A DNA stretch of 64,000 bases from Sneathiella sedimenti. Lineage in GTDB: Bacteria > Pseudomonadota > Alphaproteobacteria > Sneathiellales > Sneathiellaceae. The notes below the pieces were generated by a model. The model was not told the DNA's origin and made no database searches. It saw only the letters and a program-made list of their open reading frames with translations. This document shows positions 17,374-26,042 of this stretch, piece by piece (within the stretch, counting starts at the first letter, position 1; each line of letters starts with the position of its first letter). The position numbers and the translations under genes are program-made. The stretch lies in the NCBI RefSeq assembly GCF_017313765.1, contig NZ_JAFLNC010000002.1, positions 1 to 64,000 on the forward strand. Direction: 5' to 3'.

Positions 17374-18402
17374 TCAATTGGAATGCTTGGCGATAGCTTT
17401 GCGTGCCTCATCGACCAGTTTTTGGCCGTCAATGCCGCGGTCGCTCACTTCACTGACCCATCGTGCGACGACCTTTCCGCCAACCTCGTCAAATGTTCCC
17501 TTGGCGGCCGCATCAAGCTGGACAATCTCGCCGCCTGATTTTTCCTGCATGCCTATTCCGGGCTTTTCGACATTGTTCCAGACGACGCCCATTTCCTCGG
17601 AAAAGGCAGGGCCGATATTGTCGTCGATAACCTTCTTCAGGTCATCAGGTAGGCTGTTATAGCGATCCTTGTTCATTGCAAAAAGGAAAGTTGCCGTTCC
17701 AAACCGTTCATTGTCGCCGCCGACGAGTGAGTAGTTTGTAAGTTCCGCCAGCTTGAACGGGGGAAAAATCTCGAAGGGAACCAAACCACCTTCGACGACA
17801 CCCTTCGACAGGGACTGCGGCAGATCCGGCAGAGGCATTCCGACGGGGTCGGCGCCCCAGGCTTCAATCATCCAGCCACCACTGCGCGAGGGTGTACGGA
17901 TTTTCATTCCCTTTACATCTTCCAGCGAGGTGACTTTCTTGGATGTCGTATGCAAGGCATTGCCTGCGTGCACATGGACGAGAAGCGGTTTCACCTCTGT
18001 AAAATCCTCAGCAATCAAAGGGAAAACGTCTTGTATGGCAGCGTTCGTTGCCTTGGCATCGCCCTTATGAACCGTTGGCAGTTCGAAAACTTCTATGCGA
18101 GGAAAAACCCCCGGCGTATAGCCCGGAACTGTCCAGACCATATCGACAACGCCGTCACGGACCTGCTGATAGAGCTCCGGTGGCTTCCCGCCGAGTGCCA
18201 TTGACGGGAAAATCTTTACCTCGATACGGCCGTTTGAGTCTTTCGCAACCTTTTCTGCCCAAGGCTGTAACATTTGAGTATGCGCCGGTGCCTTAGGGCT
18301 AAGAAAATGATGCAGGGTTAAGGTGACCTCGGCTGCCTGCGCAGAGATCACACTGGTAACCGTCATTACGGTTGCCAACGTAAATCCAATTAGCTTTTTC
18401 AT
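17374..18402 (-). CDS. dctP: TRAP transporter substrate-binding protein
   Basis: A 342-residue DctP-family periplasmic protein. Residues 1-23 form a signal peptide ending SAQA-A. TLTLHHFLSPKAPAHTQML opens the mature domain; MKIRTPSRSGGWMIEAWGADPVGMP contains the arginine that salt-bridges the ligand carboxylate in the family, so the solute is an organic acid. Divergent genes for an alcohol dehydrogenase and an enolase-superfamily enzyme suggest a sugar acid or other hydroxy-acid. The 246-base divergent region must hold both promoters; I see no clear operator in it. Confidence 0.93.
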   Translation of the reverse strand: MKKLIGFTLATVMTVTSVISAQAAEVTLTLHHFLSPKAPAHTQMLQPWAEKVAKDSNGRIEVKIFPSMALGGKPPELYQQVRDGVVDMVWTVPGYTPGVFPRIEVFELPTVHKGDAKATNAAIQDVFPLIAEDFTEVKPLLVHVHAGNALHTTSKKVTSLEDVKGMKIRTPSRSGGWMIEAWGADPVGMPLPDLPQSLSKGVVEGGLVPFEIFPPFKLAELTNYSLVGGDNERFGTATFLFAMNKDRYNSLPDDLKKVIDDNIGPAFSEEMGVVWNNVEKPGIGMQEKSGGEIVQLDAAAKGTFDEVGGKVVARWVSEVSDRGIDGQKLVDEARKAIAKHSN

Positions 18403-18648
18403 GTGTATCCTCCCAGTTTCGCCGATCCTGTTCTATGACAATTGATATACGGCGATAAAGTTGACATTAGCGATAATAGATCGGGCGTAAAATAAGATTA
18501 TGCTTCGCGCTATTCGTAAAATGCATGAAATGTAATTCCGTAACCGTCAACTCGTTACCAAAAAATGCCTCATGTGAGAAGGCTATGATTGACTTTCTGG
18601 TTCTGGATCAGGAAGACTTATCGGTGCAATACACTCAGGGAGCGATTC

Positions 18649-19731
18649 ATGAAAGCCGCCATCTGCCGGGAGTTCAACAAGCCGCTGCATATTGAGGAGC
18701 TAACTCTCGCGCCGCCTGAGGAGGGGGAAGTGCGGGTCAAGCTGGCTGCCTGCGCGATCTGTCATTCGGACATTACCTATATGGACGGAGGCTGGGGTGG
18801 CACCCTTCCAATGGTGCTTGGCCATGAAGCCGCCGGGGTCGTTGTAGAGACCGGCGCTGGCGTGCATGATATCAAAATGGGCGATCATGTACTCGTAACT
18901 CTTATTCGCTCCTGCGGTCATTGCGCGGACTGTGAAAATGGAAAGCCCTATATCTGTTCTACGCCATTTCCAATAGACACGGATAGCCGCCTGACATCTG
19001 TACAGGGTGAAAAGGTAGGGCAGGGTCTTCGCACCGGGGCGTTTGCCGAAGAGGTGGTCGTAGATCAATCGCAGCTTGTCAGTCTTCCAAAAGATTTGCC
19101 GTTGGATGCGGCGTCGCTCCTTTCCTGTGGGGTCATTACGGGACTTGGCGCGGTCGTGAATACGGCTGAAGTTGACTATGGCTCTTCCGTCGTGGTCATC
19201 GGTTGTGGCGGCGTTGGTTTGAATGCAGTGCAGGGAGCCGCGCTGGTGAATGCTGCGCCAATCATCGCTCTGGATCTGGTTGAAGAGAAGCTGGTCGCCG
19301 CCCGCAATTTTGGCGCAACTCATACTGTCGATCCACGCGCCAACAATGCGACGGAACAGGTGCACGCACTGACCCATGGACGAGGCGCTGATTATGTCTT
19401 TGTCGCAGCGGGTAGTCCCAAAGCGTTTGAACAAGGCCTTGATCTCCTCGCACCGTCCGGGACGCTGGTGATTGTCGGGATGCCGCCGACAGGACAGAAG
19501 ATTGCGGTCGAGGCCGGTAACATCGCCGGGGCCGCCCAGAAAATTCTCGGTAGCAAAATGGGATCGACCCGGTTGCGTATCGATATCCCGAAACTTGTCG
19601 CGCTCTATGAGGCGGGTCGGCTGAAACTGGACGAGTTGATTACTGGGCGATATCCGCTTGATCAGATTAACGAGGCCATTGACGAAGTGCGGGCGGACAA
19701 GGCCCTCAGAAACGTAATCATATTTGAGTAG
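18649..19731 (+). CDS. Zinc-dependent alcohol dehydrogenase
   Basis: A 360-residue MDR-family dehydrogenase. Cys38 (CAICHSD) with His59-Glu60 (GHEAAG) form the catalytic zinc site, and Cys89, Cys92, Cys95 and Cys103 the structural zinc lobe. VVIGCGGVGLNAVQGA is the NAD-binding Rossmann turn. The overall pattern resembles class III/aryl-alcohol dehydrogenases. The ATG at 18649 has AGGGA 7 bases upstream; the frame extends to 18589 without support. The next gene starts 5 bases after its stop, so the two form one unit, divergent from the TRAP operon, and probably oxidise a product of the imported acid. Confidence 0.92.
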   Translation: MKAAICREFNKPLHIEELTLAPPEEGEVRVKLAACAICHSDITYMDGGWGGTLPMVLGHEAAGVVVETGAGVHDIKMGDHVLVTLIRSCGHCADCENGKPYICSTPFPIDTDSRLTSVQGEKVGQGLRTGAFAEEVVVDQSQLVSLPKDLPLDAASLLSCGVITGLGAVVNTAEVDYGSSVVVIGCGGVGLNAVQGAALVNAAPIIALDLVEEKLVAARNFGATHTVDPRANNATEQVHALTHGRGADYVFVAAGSPKAFEQGLDLLAPSGTLVIVGMPPTGQKIAVEAGNIAGAAQKILGSKMGSTRLRIDIPKLVALYEAGRLKLDELITGRYPLDQINEAIDEVRADKALRNVIIFE

Positions 19732-19736
19732 ATGTC

Positions 19737-20930
19737 ATGAAACTAACCGATCTTGAAACCTTCGTTGTTGGTACGCCTCCCCCACATTGGGGTGGGCAGT
19801 TCTGGGTATTCGTCAAGCTGACCACGGACAGCGGGGTGAGCGGAATAGGCGAAGCCTATGCGGCGCCGTTTCACCCGGATGTCACAGTCAAGATGATCGA
19901 AGATGTATTTGAGCGGCGTCTTCTCGGGATGAATCCGTTTCATATCGAGCGCATCTGGCGTCGGGTCTATTCCAGCGGATACACACAGCGGCCGGACTCC
20001 GCCATGATGGCGGTGCTGAGTGCGCTTGAAATGGCATGCTGGGATATTAACGGGAAAGAAACAAATAAACCGGTTTATGAACTTTTAGGAGGTAAAGTCC
20101 GCGAAAAGCTTCGGACCTACACCTATCTCTACCCGAAGGAAGGGGATACCGCGGATGTTTATAGCGATCCAGACCTTGCCGCGGAGCGGGCGGCGGAGAA
20201 TGTTGCCCTCGGATTTACCGGCGTAAAGTTCGATCCGGTGGGGCCTTACTCGGCTTTCGATCCGCGCCAACCCTCGCTTGGCCGAATGGATCTGTCGGAA
20301 AAGCTGGTCGCCCGGGTCCGCGACGCCGTCGGTGATAAAGCGGACTTGCTGTTTGGTACTCACGGCCAGTTGACAACCTCGGGCGCCATTCGTCTCGCGC
20401 GCCGCCTGGAGAAATATGATCCGCTCTGGTTCGAGGAGCCGACCCCACCTGAAAATGCGAATGAGATGGCTAAACTCTCACGCCAGACAACGATCCCGAT
20501 CGCAACCGGAGAGCGTCTTTGTACGAAATATGAGTTTCACCGCGTGCTGGAAAGCGGCGCGGCTTCGATCCTGCAAATGGCGCTTGGACGTGTCGGCGGA
20601 ATATTGGAGGGCAAGAAAATCGCCAGCATGGCGGAAGTTTATTACGCCCAGATCGCGCCACATATGTACTGCGGCCCTGTTTCGGCAATGGCCGATATTC
20701 AGCTCAGCACCTGCACGCCGAATTTCCTGATACAGGAAAGCATCAACACCATGGGTGACTTTCATGCGGACATCCTGAAAGAACCGATCCAGTGGGAGGA
20801 GGGGTATATCATTCCACCCACGAAACCAGGTCTCGGGATTGAACTGGATGAAGACGTCATTGCCCTGCATCCCTTCACAGGCGACCAGCTTCATCTGGAA
20901 ATGGTCGATGACCCGGTAGTCTTTGACTAA
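19737..20930 (+). CDS. Mandelate racemase/muconate lactonizing family enzyme
   Basis: A 397-residue enolase-superfamily protein: a capping domain (1-125) and a beta/alpha barrel. Lys164 (GVKFDP), Glu233-Glu234 (WFEEP) and Glu259 (TGERL) match the barrel active site of the MR-subgroup sugar-acid dehydratases. At the first metal-ligand strand, where dehydratases such as GalD and ManD have DxHG, this protein has THG (Thr208, His209), so one metal ligand appears replaced. A dehydratase of a sugar acid imported by the neighbouring TRAP system is a fair guess, but the specificity is unknown. It follows the dehydrogenase by 5 bases and stops 1 base short of the convergent MBL gene. Confidence 0.88.
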   Translation: MKLTDLETFVVGTPPPHWGGQFWVFVKLTTDSGVSGIGEAYAAPFHPDVTVKMIEDVFERRLLGMNPFHIERIWRRVYSSGYTQRPDSAMMAVLSALEMACWDINGKETNKPVYELLGGKVREKLRTYTYLYPKEGDTADVYSDPDLAAERAAENVALGFTGVKFDPVGPYSAFDPRQPSLGRMDLSEKLVARVRDAVGDKADLLFGTHGQLTTSGAIRLARRLEKYDPLWFEEPTPPENANEMAKLSRQTTIPIATGERLCTKYEFHRVLESGAASILQMALGRVGGILEGKKIASMAEVYYAQIAPHMYCGPVSAMADIQLSTCTPNFLIQESINTMGDFHADILKEPIQWEEGYIIPPTKPGLGIELDEDVIALHPFTGDQLHLEMVDDPVVFD

Positions 20931-20931
20931 G

Positions 20932-21576
20932 TCAGCCGAAATTCATATCGGCCACAAATGGATTGGTTTCTCTTTCCTGACCGAAGGTCGAGAGATTTCC
21001 ATGCCCCGGAATAAAAGTGATATCATCGCCCAGCGGCCAGAGCTTTTCACGAATGGAATGGATCAAGTCCTCATGATTGCCGCGCGGGAAATCCGTCCGG
21101 CCAATTGATCCCTGGAACAATACATCCCCGACGATCGCGACTCGTTCCTTCAGGTTGACAAAAACGACATGGCCGGGTGTATGGCCGGGGCAATGCACGA
21201 CAGTAAATTCTTCATTCCCGACGGTGACTGTGTCACCATCTTCCAGCCAGCGATCAGGCGTGAAGGAAAATGACTCTGGGAAACCATATCTTGCGCATTG
21301 GGTTGGAAGCTGATCGATCCAGAATTTATCGTCCTTGTGCGGTCCTTCAACCGGCACGCCCAGCTTTTTGCGCAGCTCTTCCGTTCCGCCGGCGTGATCA
21401 AGATGGCCATGAGTGATCAGGATTTTCTCGATCGTCACGCCCTGTTTTTCAGCGGCTTCCTGAACACGATCCAGATCACCGCCGGGGTCGGTCACGGCGC
21501 CCTTCATGGTTTCTTCGCACCAGATCAGGCTGCAATTCTGGGCAAATGGGGTAACGGGAATAATGACGGCTTTCAT
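20932..21576 (-). CDS. MBL-fold metallohydrolase (glyoxalase II-like, YcbL type)
   Basis: A 214-residue single-domain metallo-beta-lactamase-fold protein. THGHLDH (His56, His58, Asp60, His61) is the binuclear metal motif; CPGHTPGH and IPGHG give the further histidines. The length and the absence of the helical glyoxalase II C-terminus match the YcbL/GloC group, which hydrolyses S-lactoylglutathione or related thioesters. Asp29 in TDPGGD is the usual start of the fold. It lies convergent to the enolase-superfamily gene with a 1-base gap and 49 bases downstream of the HerA-like ATPase on the same strand. Confidence 0.9.
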   Translation of the reverse strand: MKAVIIPVTPFAQNCSLIWCEETMKGAVTDPGGDLDRVQEAAEKQGVTIEKILITHGHLDHAGGTEELRKKLGVPVEGPHKDDKFWIDQLPTQCARYGFPESFSFTPDRWLEDGDTVTVGNEEFTVVHCPGHTPGHVVFVNLKERVAIVGDVLFQGSIGRTDFPRGNHEDLIHSIREKLWPLGDDITFIPGHGNLSTFGQERETNPFVADMNFG

Positions 21577-21625
21577 TAAATATCAGAGCGTGTAACGCCC
21601 TGTCCTTTGACTGTTGTTTTTACTT

Positions 21626-23131
21626 CTATCTTTTCAGGGCGCCGAGAATACCACGAAGAAGGGCCTTGGCAATGCTACGCCCGAAGGAGGAGCTGACCGC
21701 CCGCGTGAGGGACTTGACTGCGGCTTCACCAACACTCTGGCGGTTTGACCGGCGCGCGGGCACCTTTTTTGATTTTGCGGCTTCGGCAGCTTCAGCAGCT
21801 TTTGCTTTTTCCGCCGCTTTCGCCGCTTTTTCTGCCCGTTCCTGCAAAATTTCGTAGGCCGATTCATTATCGACCGTTTCATCATACTTACTCGCAAGCT
21901 TGCTGTCGTTCAGGACGCGCTTGCGTTCGGTCTGGCTTACCGGTCCGAGCTTGGAAGACGGCGGGCGGACCAATGTCCGTTCAACAATTGAAGGCTCCCC
22001 TTTATTCTCCAGGGTGGAAACAAGGGCCTCTCCAACGCCGAGCGTGGTGATGACATCTTCTACCTCAAAAGCCGGATTAGGTCGATAGGTCTGCGCAGCA
22101 AGCCGAATTGCTTTTTGTTGCTTCGGTGTAAAGGCGCGGAGCGCATGCTGTATTCTGTTGCCGAGTTGCCCCAACACAGTGTCCGGAATGTCGTCCGGAC
22201 TTTGCGTGACGAAAAAGACGCCAACACCTTTTGACCGGATCAGCCGGACCACCTGCTCAACCTTGTCAAGGAGAGCCTTGGGTGCATCGTCAAATAGCAG
22301 ATGCGCTTCATCGAAGAAAAAGACTAGCTTGGGCCGATCGGCATCGCCCGCTTCCGGCAACTCCTCAAACAGCTCGGATAACATCCAAAGAAGGAAAGTT
22401 CCGTAAAGGCGGGGTGAGTTCATCAGTCTGTCGGCAGCTAGAATATTGATCATGCCGCGCCCTTCATGATCAGTCCGCATAAAATCTCGAAGATCAAGCG
22501 CAGGTTCCCCGAAAAACTTGTCCGCTCCTTGGTCTTCAAGGCGCAATAACGCGCGTTGAATCGCGCCAATCGACTGTGGCGAAACATTTCCATAAACCGC
22601 GGAAATCTCTTTTCGTTGTTCATTGAGGACACCAAGGAGGGCGCGCAGGTCTTTCAGGTCGAGCAGTAACAGGCCCTGTTCATCCGCGACACGAAAGACG
22701 ATATTCATGACGCCTTCCTGCGTATCATTCAGCTCCAGCATGCGTGACAGCAAAAGTGGCCCGATTTCAGAAATTGTCGTGCGGACCGGGTGCCCTTGTT
22801 CCCCGAAAAGATCCCAGAAAACAGCGGGAAAGGCGGCTCCGTGGTATTCCTCTGTAAAACCGATTTTGCTGGCTCGCTTGGTCAGGAAATCCTGCATGTC
22901 CGATGTGTGACAAAGTCCGGAAAGATCACCTTTGGCATCGGCAAGAAAAACCGGAACGCCGGCGCTTGAAAACCCTTCTGCAAGGACTTGCAAGGTGACG
23001 GTCTTCCCCGTGCCGGTAGCGCCTGCAATGAGGCCGTGCCGGTTCCCCCATTTAAGAGGAAGATATTGGTTGCTCCCGCTGCCGTCGTCGCTCTTGCCGA
23101 TAAATATGCTGTCGCTTTGCAAACAGGTCAT
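21626..23131 (-). CDS. HerA/DUF853-type ATPase
   Basis: A 501-residue P-loop ATPase of the DUF853 family (E. coli YjgR type). GATGTGKT (37-44) is Walker A and [13 protein letters not shown] is Walker [13 protein letters not shown] is a sensor-like segment, and [27 protein letters not shown] is split here only to show the family core, which runs to about residue 400. The C-terminus is a lysine/alanine-rich coiled segment followed by a short basic tail. The role of the family is unknown. The ATG at 23131 is taken as start, with GGGAAG about 10 bases upstream; the frame reaches 23185 but the extra residues are not conserved-looking. Confidence 0.87.
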   Translation of the reverse strand: MTCLQSDSIFIGKSDDGSGSNQYLPLKWGNRHGLIAGATGTGKTVTLQVLAEGFSSAGVPVFLADAKGDLSGLCHTSDMQDFLTKRASKIGFTEEYHGAAFPAVFWDLFGEQGHPVRTTISEIGPLLLSRMLELNDTQEGVMNIVFRVADEQGLLLLDLKDLRALLGVLNEQRKEISAVYGNVSPQSIGAIQRALLRLEDQGADKFFGEPALDLRDFMRTDHEGRGMINILAADRLMNSPRLYGTFLLWMLSELFEELPEAGDADRPKLVFFFDEAHLLFDDAPKALLDKVEQVVRLIRSKGVGVFFVTQSPDDIPDTVLGQLGNRIQHALRAFTPKQQKAIRLAAQTYRPNPAFEVEDVITTLGVGEALVSTLENKGEPSIVERTLVRPPSSKLGPVSQTERKRVLNDSKLASKYDETVDNESAYEILQERAEKAAKAAEKAKAAEAAEAAKSKKVPARRSNRQSVGEAAVKSLTRAVSSSFGRSIAKALLRGILGALKR

Positions 23132-23193
23132 GGTCACTAACTTCCCTAAATTAAGTTCGGATCGGCAAAGACGCGGAAACTTCATCCTTGAAT

Positions 23194-24081
23194 TTATACC
23201 GGTTGTCCCGCTGCCTCAAGCATCCATTCACGCACGGCGGCGAGCTTGGGGCGCGTCGCTTTGCGCGCGGATGACACAAGATGGAAGGAATGGTTGGATC
23301 GGCGTTTGACATCGAAGAGTTTTACTAGCCGGCCCGCCGCGATTGATTCCTGCACCAGTGCATCGATGCCTATGGCAATGCCAAGGCCATTTTCCGCCGC
23401 ATGGAGCGCCATGTTCGCGCTTTCAAAATGCAGGCCTTTGCTGGAATTGATATCGTTGAATCCTGCCTCCGCGAGCCAGCGCGGCCAGTCAGTGGGGCGC
23501 GGGCTTTCATGGACAAAAACCGCATCGTGCAAATCGTCCGGCTGCGTGAATTTTTTGGCCATTTCCGGGCTGCAGACTGGATAGGTGATCACTTCGAGCA
23601 GTTTGTCGATCCGCATGCCGGTAAGGCTGATTCCATCGGGTAGGACCTGGATGGAGAGGTCAAAGTCATCTCGCTCAAAATCCGCCGGATTAAGGGACGT
23701 GATGAGTTGCACGTCAATATCCGGGTGGTGTTCATACAGATCTGCCCATCGTGGAATTAGCCAGCGCAACGCAAAAGTTGGGTAGGCACAAATGGAGACG
23801 GCGTTGCGTCGTGTTTCACTTCGTAAGCGCGCAGAAGCCGCCGCGATCTTCTCGAGCGGGAGGGTTATCTCCGCAAGATACTGCCGACCGACAGCGGTCA
23901 GTTCAATACGTTTGTGATGGCGATGAAAGAGCGTTTTTCCCAAATACTGCTCCAGTGCCTGGATTTGACGGCTGACAGCCCCCGGTGTCACACCCAGCTC
24001 TTCTGCTGCTTGATTGAAGCTCAAATAGCGGCAGGCGGCGTCAAAGGCCCTAAGTCCAGCTGTAGAGGGAATATGAAGCAT
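23194..24081 (-). CDS. LysR-family regulator, GcvA-like
   Basis: A 295-residue LTTR. The winged helix occupies about residues 5-65 ([19 protein letters not shown] then [14 protein letters not shown]), with [15 protein letters not shown] at its end, as in GcvA/AmpR-type members. The C-terminal effector domain runs from about 92 to 290. It is divergent from the two acyl-CoA dehydrogenases, starting 133 bases from the first, and is the most likely regulator of that pair. The ligand cannot be told. Confidence 0.92.
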   Translation of the reverse strand: MLHIPSTAGLRAFDAACRYLSFNQAAEELGVTPGAVSRQIQALEQYLGKTLFHRHHKRIELTAVGRQYLAEITLPLEKIAAASARLRSETRRNAVSICAYPTFALRWLIPRWADLYEHHPDIDVQLITSLNPADFERDDFDLSIQVLPDGISLTGMRIDKLLEVITYPVCSPEMAKKFTQPDDLHDAVFVHESPRPTDWPRWLAEAGFNDINSSKGLHFESANMALHAAENGLGIAIGIDALVQESIAAGRLVKLFDVKRRSNHSFHLVSSARKATRPKLAAVREWMLEAAGQPV

Positions 24082-24214
24082 AAATAATAAAATCCTGAGT
24101 GAGTTTTTTTCAATTATATTATGCTGAATTATCGATTGTCCATAGTCATCGTCTTGCTCATTATAAAAACCGAAATTTGAACTGGTAATGGCCTATAAAA
24201 AAAGCGGGAACGAT

Positions 24215-26002
24215 ATGACTTTTCTACATAAAAAGCAGGAATTCAAACCACAGGAACTCTCTGATTATATCGCGCCGGATTGCCATGGCCTTAACTTTTT
24301 CGAGGTTGATAGCAACCTGCGCGATTTGTTGCATGTCTATATGCCGGATGATTTGCGCCAGCATATGGAGCCGCATTATAACCGTCTGGGTGAAATTTCA
24401 GGTAACCAGCTTGATGACTGGTCGCGCGAAGCGGACAAACATGTCCCCGTCCTCCATGCCCGTGACGCCCGCGGCAGGAATGAAGACTGGATCGAGTTTC
24501 ATCCTTCCTACCGCAAGATGGAAGACGTCGCCTTTAAGGAGTTTGGCTTTCACCGCATGTCCCATTGCAAAGGCGTGCTCGGCTGGCAGGAAAAAGTTCC
24601 GCCCATCGGGAAGTATGTTTTCCAGTATATTTTTGGCCAGTCTGAGTTCGGCCAACTCTGCCCGATCTCGGCAACCGACACGTCGGCCATGCTGATTGAG
24701 CGCTATGCGGATGATGCCACCAAGGAAAAGCTTCTGGATCGGATGTACAGCCAGGATATGGACAAGATCCTCAAGGGCACGCAGTTCATGACCGAGAAGA
24801 CGGGCGGATCGGACGTCTCGCAAATTTCGTTGCAGGCGCGCCATGAAGACGGTGAGTGGAAACTTTATGGCGAAAAGTGGTTCTGTTCCGCCGCGGACGG
24901 AGATGTTGCTCTTCTGCTGGCCCGGCCTGAAGGTGCACCGGAAGGGAACAGCGGTCTTGCGCTCTTTGCCATGCCGCGTCGCCGTGAAGACGGCAGTCGC
25001 AATCCTTACCGCATTGTCCGACTGAAGGATAAGCTTGGCACCAAATCCATGGCATCTGGTGAAATAATCTTTGAAGGAGCGACGGCCTATCCGCTCGGTG
25101 AAGTTGGGGCGCACCCGAATCAAGGCCTCAAGATGATGATGGATCAGGTGAACTTCTCCCGTTTGTCGCATGGCGTGCGCGGGGCGGCGATGATGCGCCG
25201 CTGCCTGAACGAGGCATTGACTGTTGCCAACTACCGCAAGGCGTTCGGAGAAACCATCATTGATAAGCCGCTTTTGCGCCGGCAATTGATGAAACTGATG
25301 GTCCCGACGGAGCAGGCGCTGTCCATGTTTATGTATGTCGCCGTCAACCTCGAGCAGGGGGAAAAGGGGGACGAGGCTGCCGCGAAGAGGACCCGCATCC
25401 TGACGCCGCTCCTGAAGTACCGGACTGCACGGGACAATATTCGTGTTGCGACCGGCGCCATGGAAGTGCGGGGTGGCAATGGCTATATCGAGGATTGGGT
25501 CAATGCCCGCCTAGTCCGGGATGCCCATTTGGGTGTGCTGTGGGAAGGAACCTCCAATATCAACTCCCTCGATGTAACGACGAGGGCTGTCGCCCGGGTC
25601 GGTGCGCATGAGGATCTTGGCGAGGATCTTACCCGGCAAATTGATTCAAATACTGCGATGCCGGGTCAGTTCGCCGGTCAGCTTAAAGGGCTGGTCGATC
25701 AGTCCGTGAAGTTTGCGAAGGAAGTCGCCCGGCAGGGGAAGGAAACCCACGCCCGCAAGGCCGCAAGTGCGCTATATCATGTTACAACCGCAACCTTGAT
25801 GGCGAATGAGGGGGCGGAGCTTGGCGCGGCCGGAAAAGATGCCCGGCGACTGCTTCTCTCTCGTATGGTAATTGATCACAAGCTTGGCGCGGCCAATCCG
25901 CTTTCGATTGAAGCTGATGCCTTTGATACGGCGGCGACGGACGCACTCCTGAATGACGCACCGGTCAGCCTTGAGGAGGCAAGCCGTATCCTCACTTTGT
26001 AA
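24215..26002 (+). CDS. Acyl-CoA dehydrogenase (paralogue 1)
   Basis: A 595-residue FAD acyl-CoA dehydrogenase of the long form, with an N-terminal extension (1-90) and a C-terminal helical extension (about 465-595). MTEKTGGSDV is the flavin-binding segment, YRKAFGETI the arginine motif, and LWEGTSNI places the catalytic-type glutamate as in MCAD. It introduces the 2,3 double bond into an acyl-CoA; chain length is unknown. I prefer the ATG at 24215 to one 27 bases upstream because it gives exactly the same length and aligned N-terminus as the tandem paralogue and has GCGGGA before it. Divergent from a LysR gene. Confidence 0.92.
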   Translation: MTFLHKKQEFKPQELSDYIAPDCHGLNFFEVDSNLRDLLHVYMPDDLRQHMEPHYNRLGEISGNQLDDWSREADKHVPVLHARDARGRNEDWIEFHPSYRKMEDVAFKEFGFHRMSHCKGVLGWQEKVPPIGKYVFQYIFGQSEFGQLCPISATDTSAMLIERYADDATKEKLLDRMYSQDMDKILKGTQFMTEKTGGSDVSQISLQARHEDGEWKLYGEKWFCSAADGDVALLLARPEGAPEGNSGLALFAMPRRREDGSRNPYRIVRLKDKLGTKSMASGEIIFEGATAYPLGEVGAHPNQGLKMMMDQVNFSRLSHGVRGAAMMRRCLNEALTVANYRKAFGETIIDKPLLRRQLMKLMVPTEQALSMFMYVAVNLEQGEKGDEAAAKRTRILTPLLKYRTARDNIRVATGAMEVRGGNGYIEDWVNARLVRDAHLGVLWEGTSNINSLDVTTRAVARVGAHEDLGEDLTRQIDSNTAMPGQFAGQLKGLVDQSVKFAKEVARQGKETHARKAASALYHVTTATLMANEGAELGAAGKDARRLLLSRMVIDHKLGAANPLSIEADAFDTAATDALLNDAPVSLEEASRILTL

Positions 26003-26042
26003 GGGGACAGTGACTGTTGGAACATGAAGATAGGTCTATAAT

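Noticed and set aside
18403-18648. Operator or riboswitch in the dctP-adh divergent region
   Set aside because: TTGACA occurs near 18460 but no matching -10 or convincing palindrome was found, and no riboswitch core is visible.
24398-25285. 295-codon ORF on the minus strand opposite the first acyl-CoA dehydrogenase, and a 335-codon one at 25992-26999 opposite the second
   Set aside because: Both lie wholly or mainly antisense to intact, well-recognised genes, show no family motifs, and occur in the same relative place in both paralogues, which is what a frame shadow of similar codon use gives.
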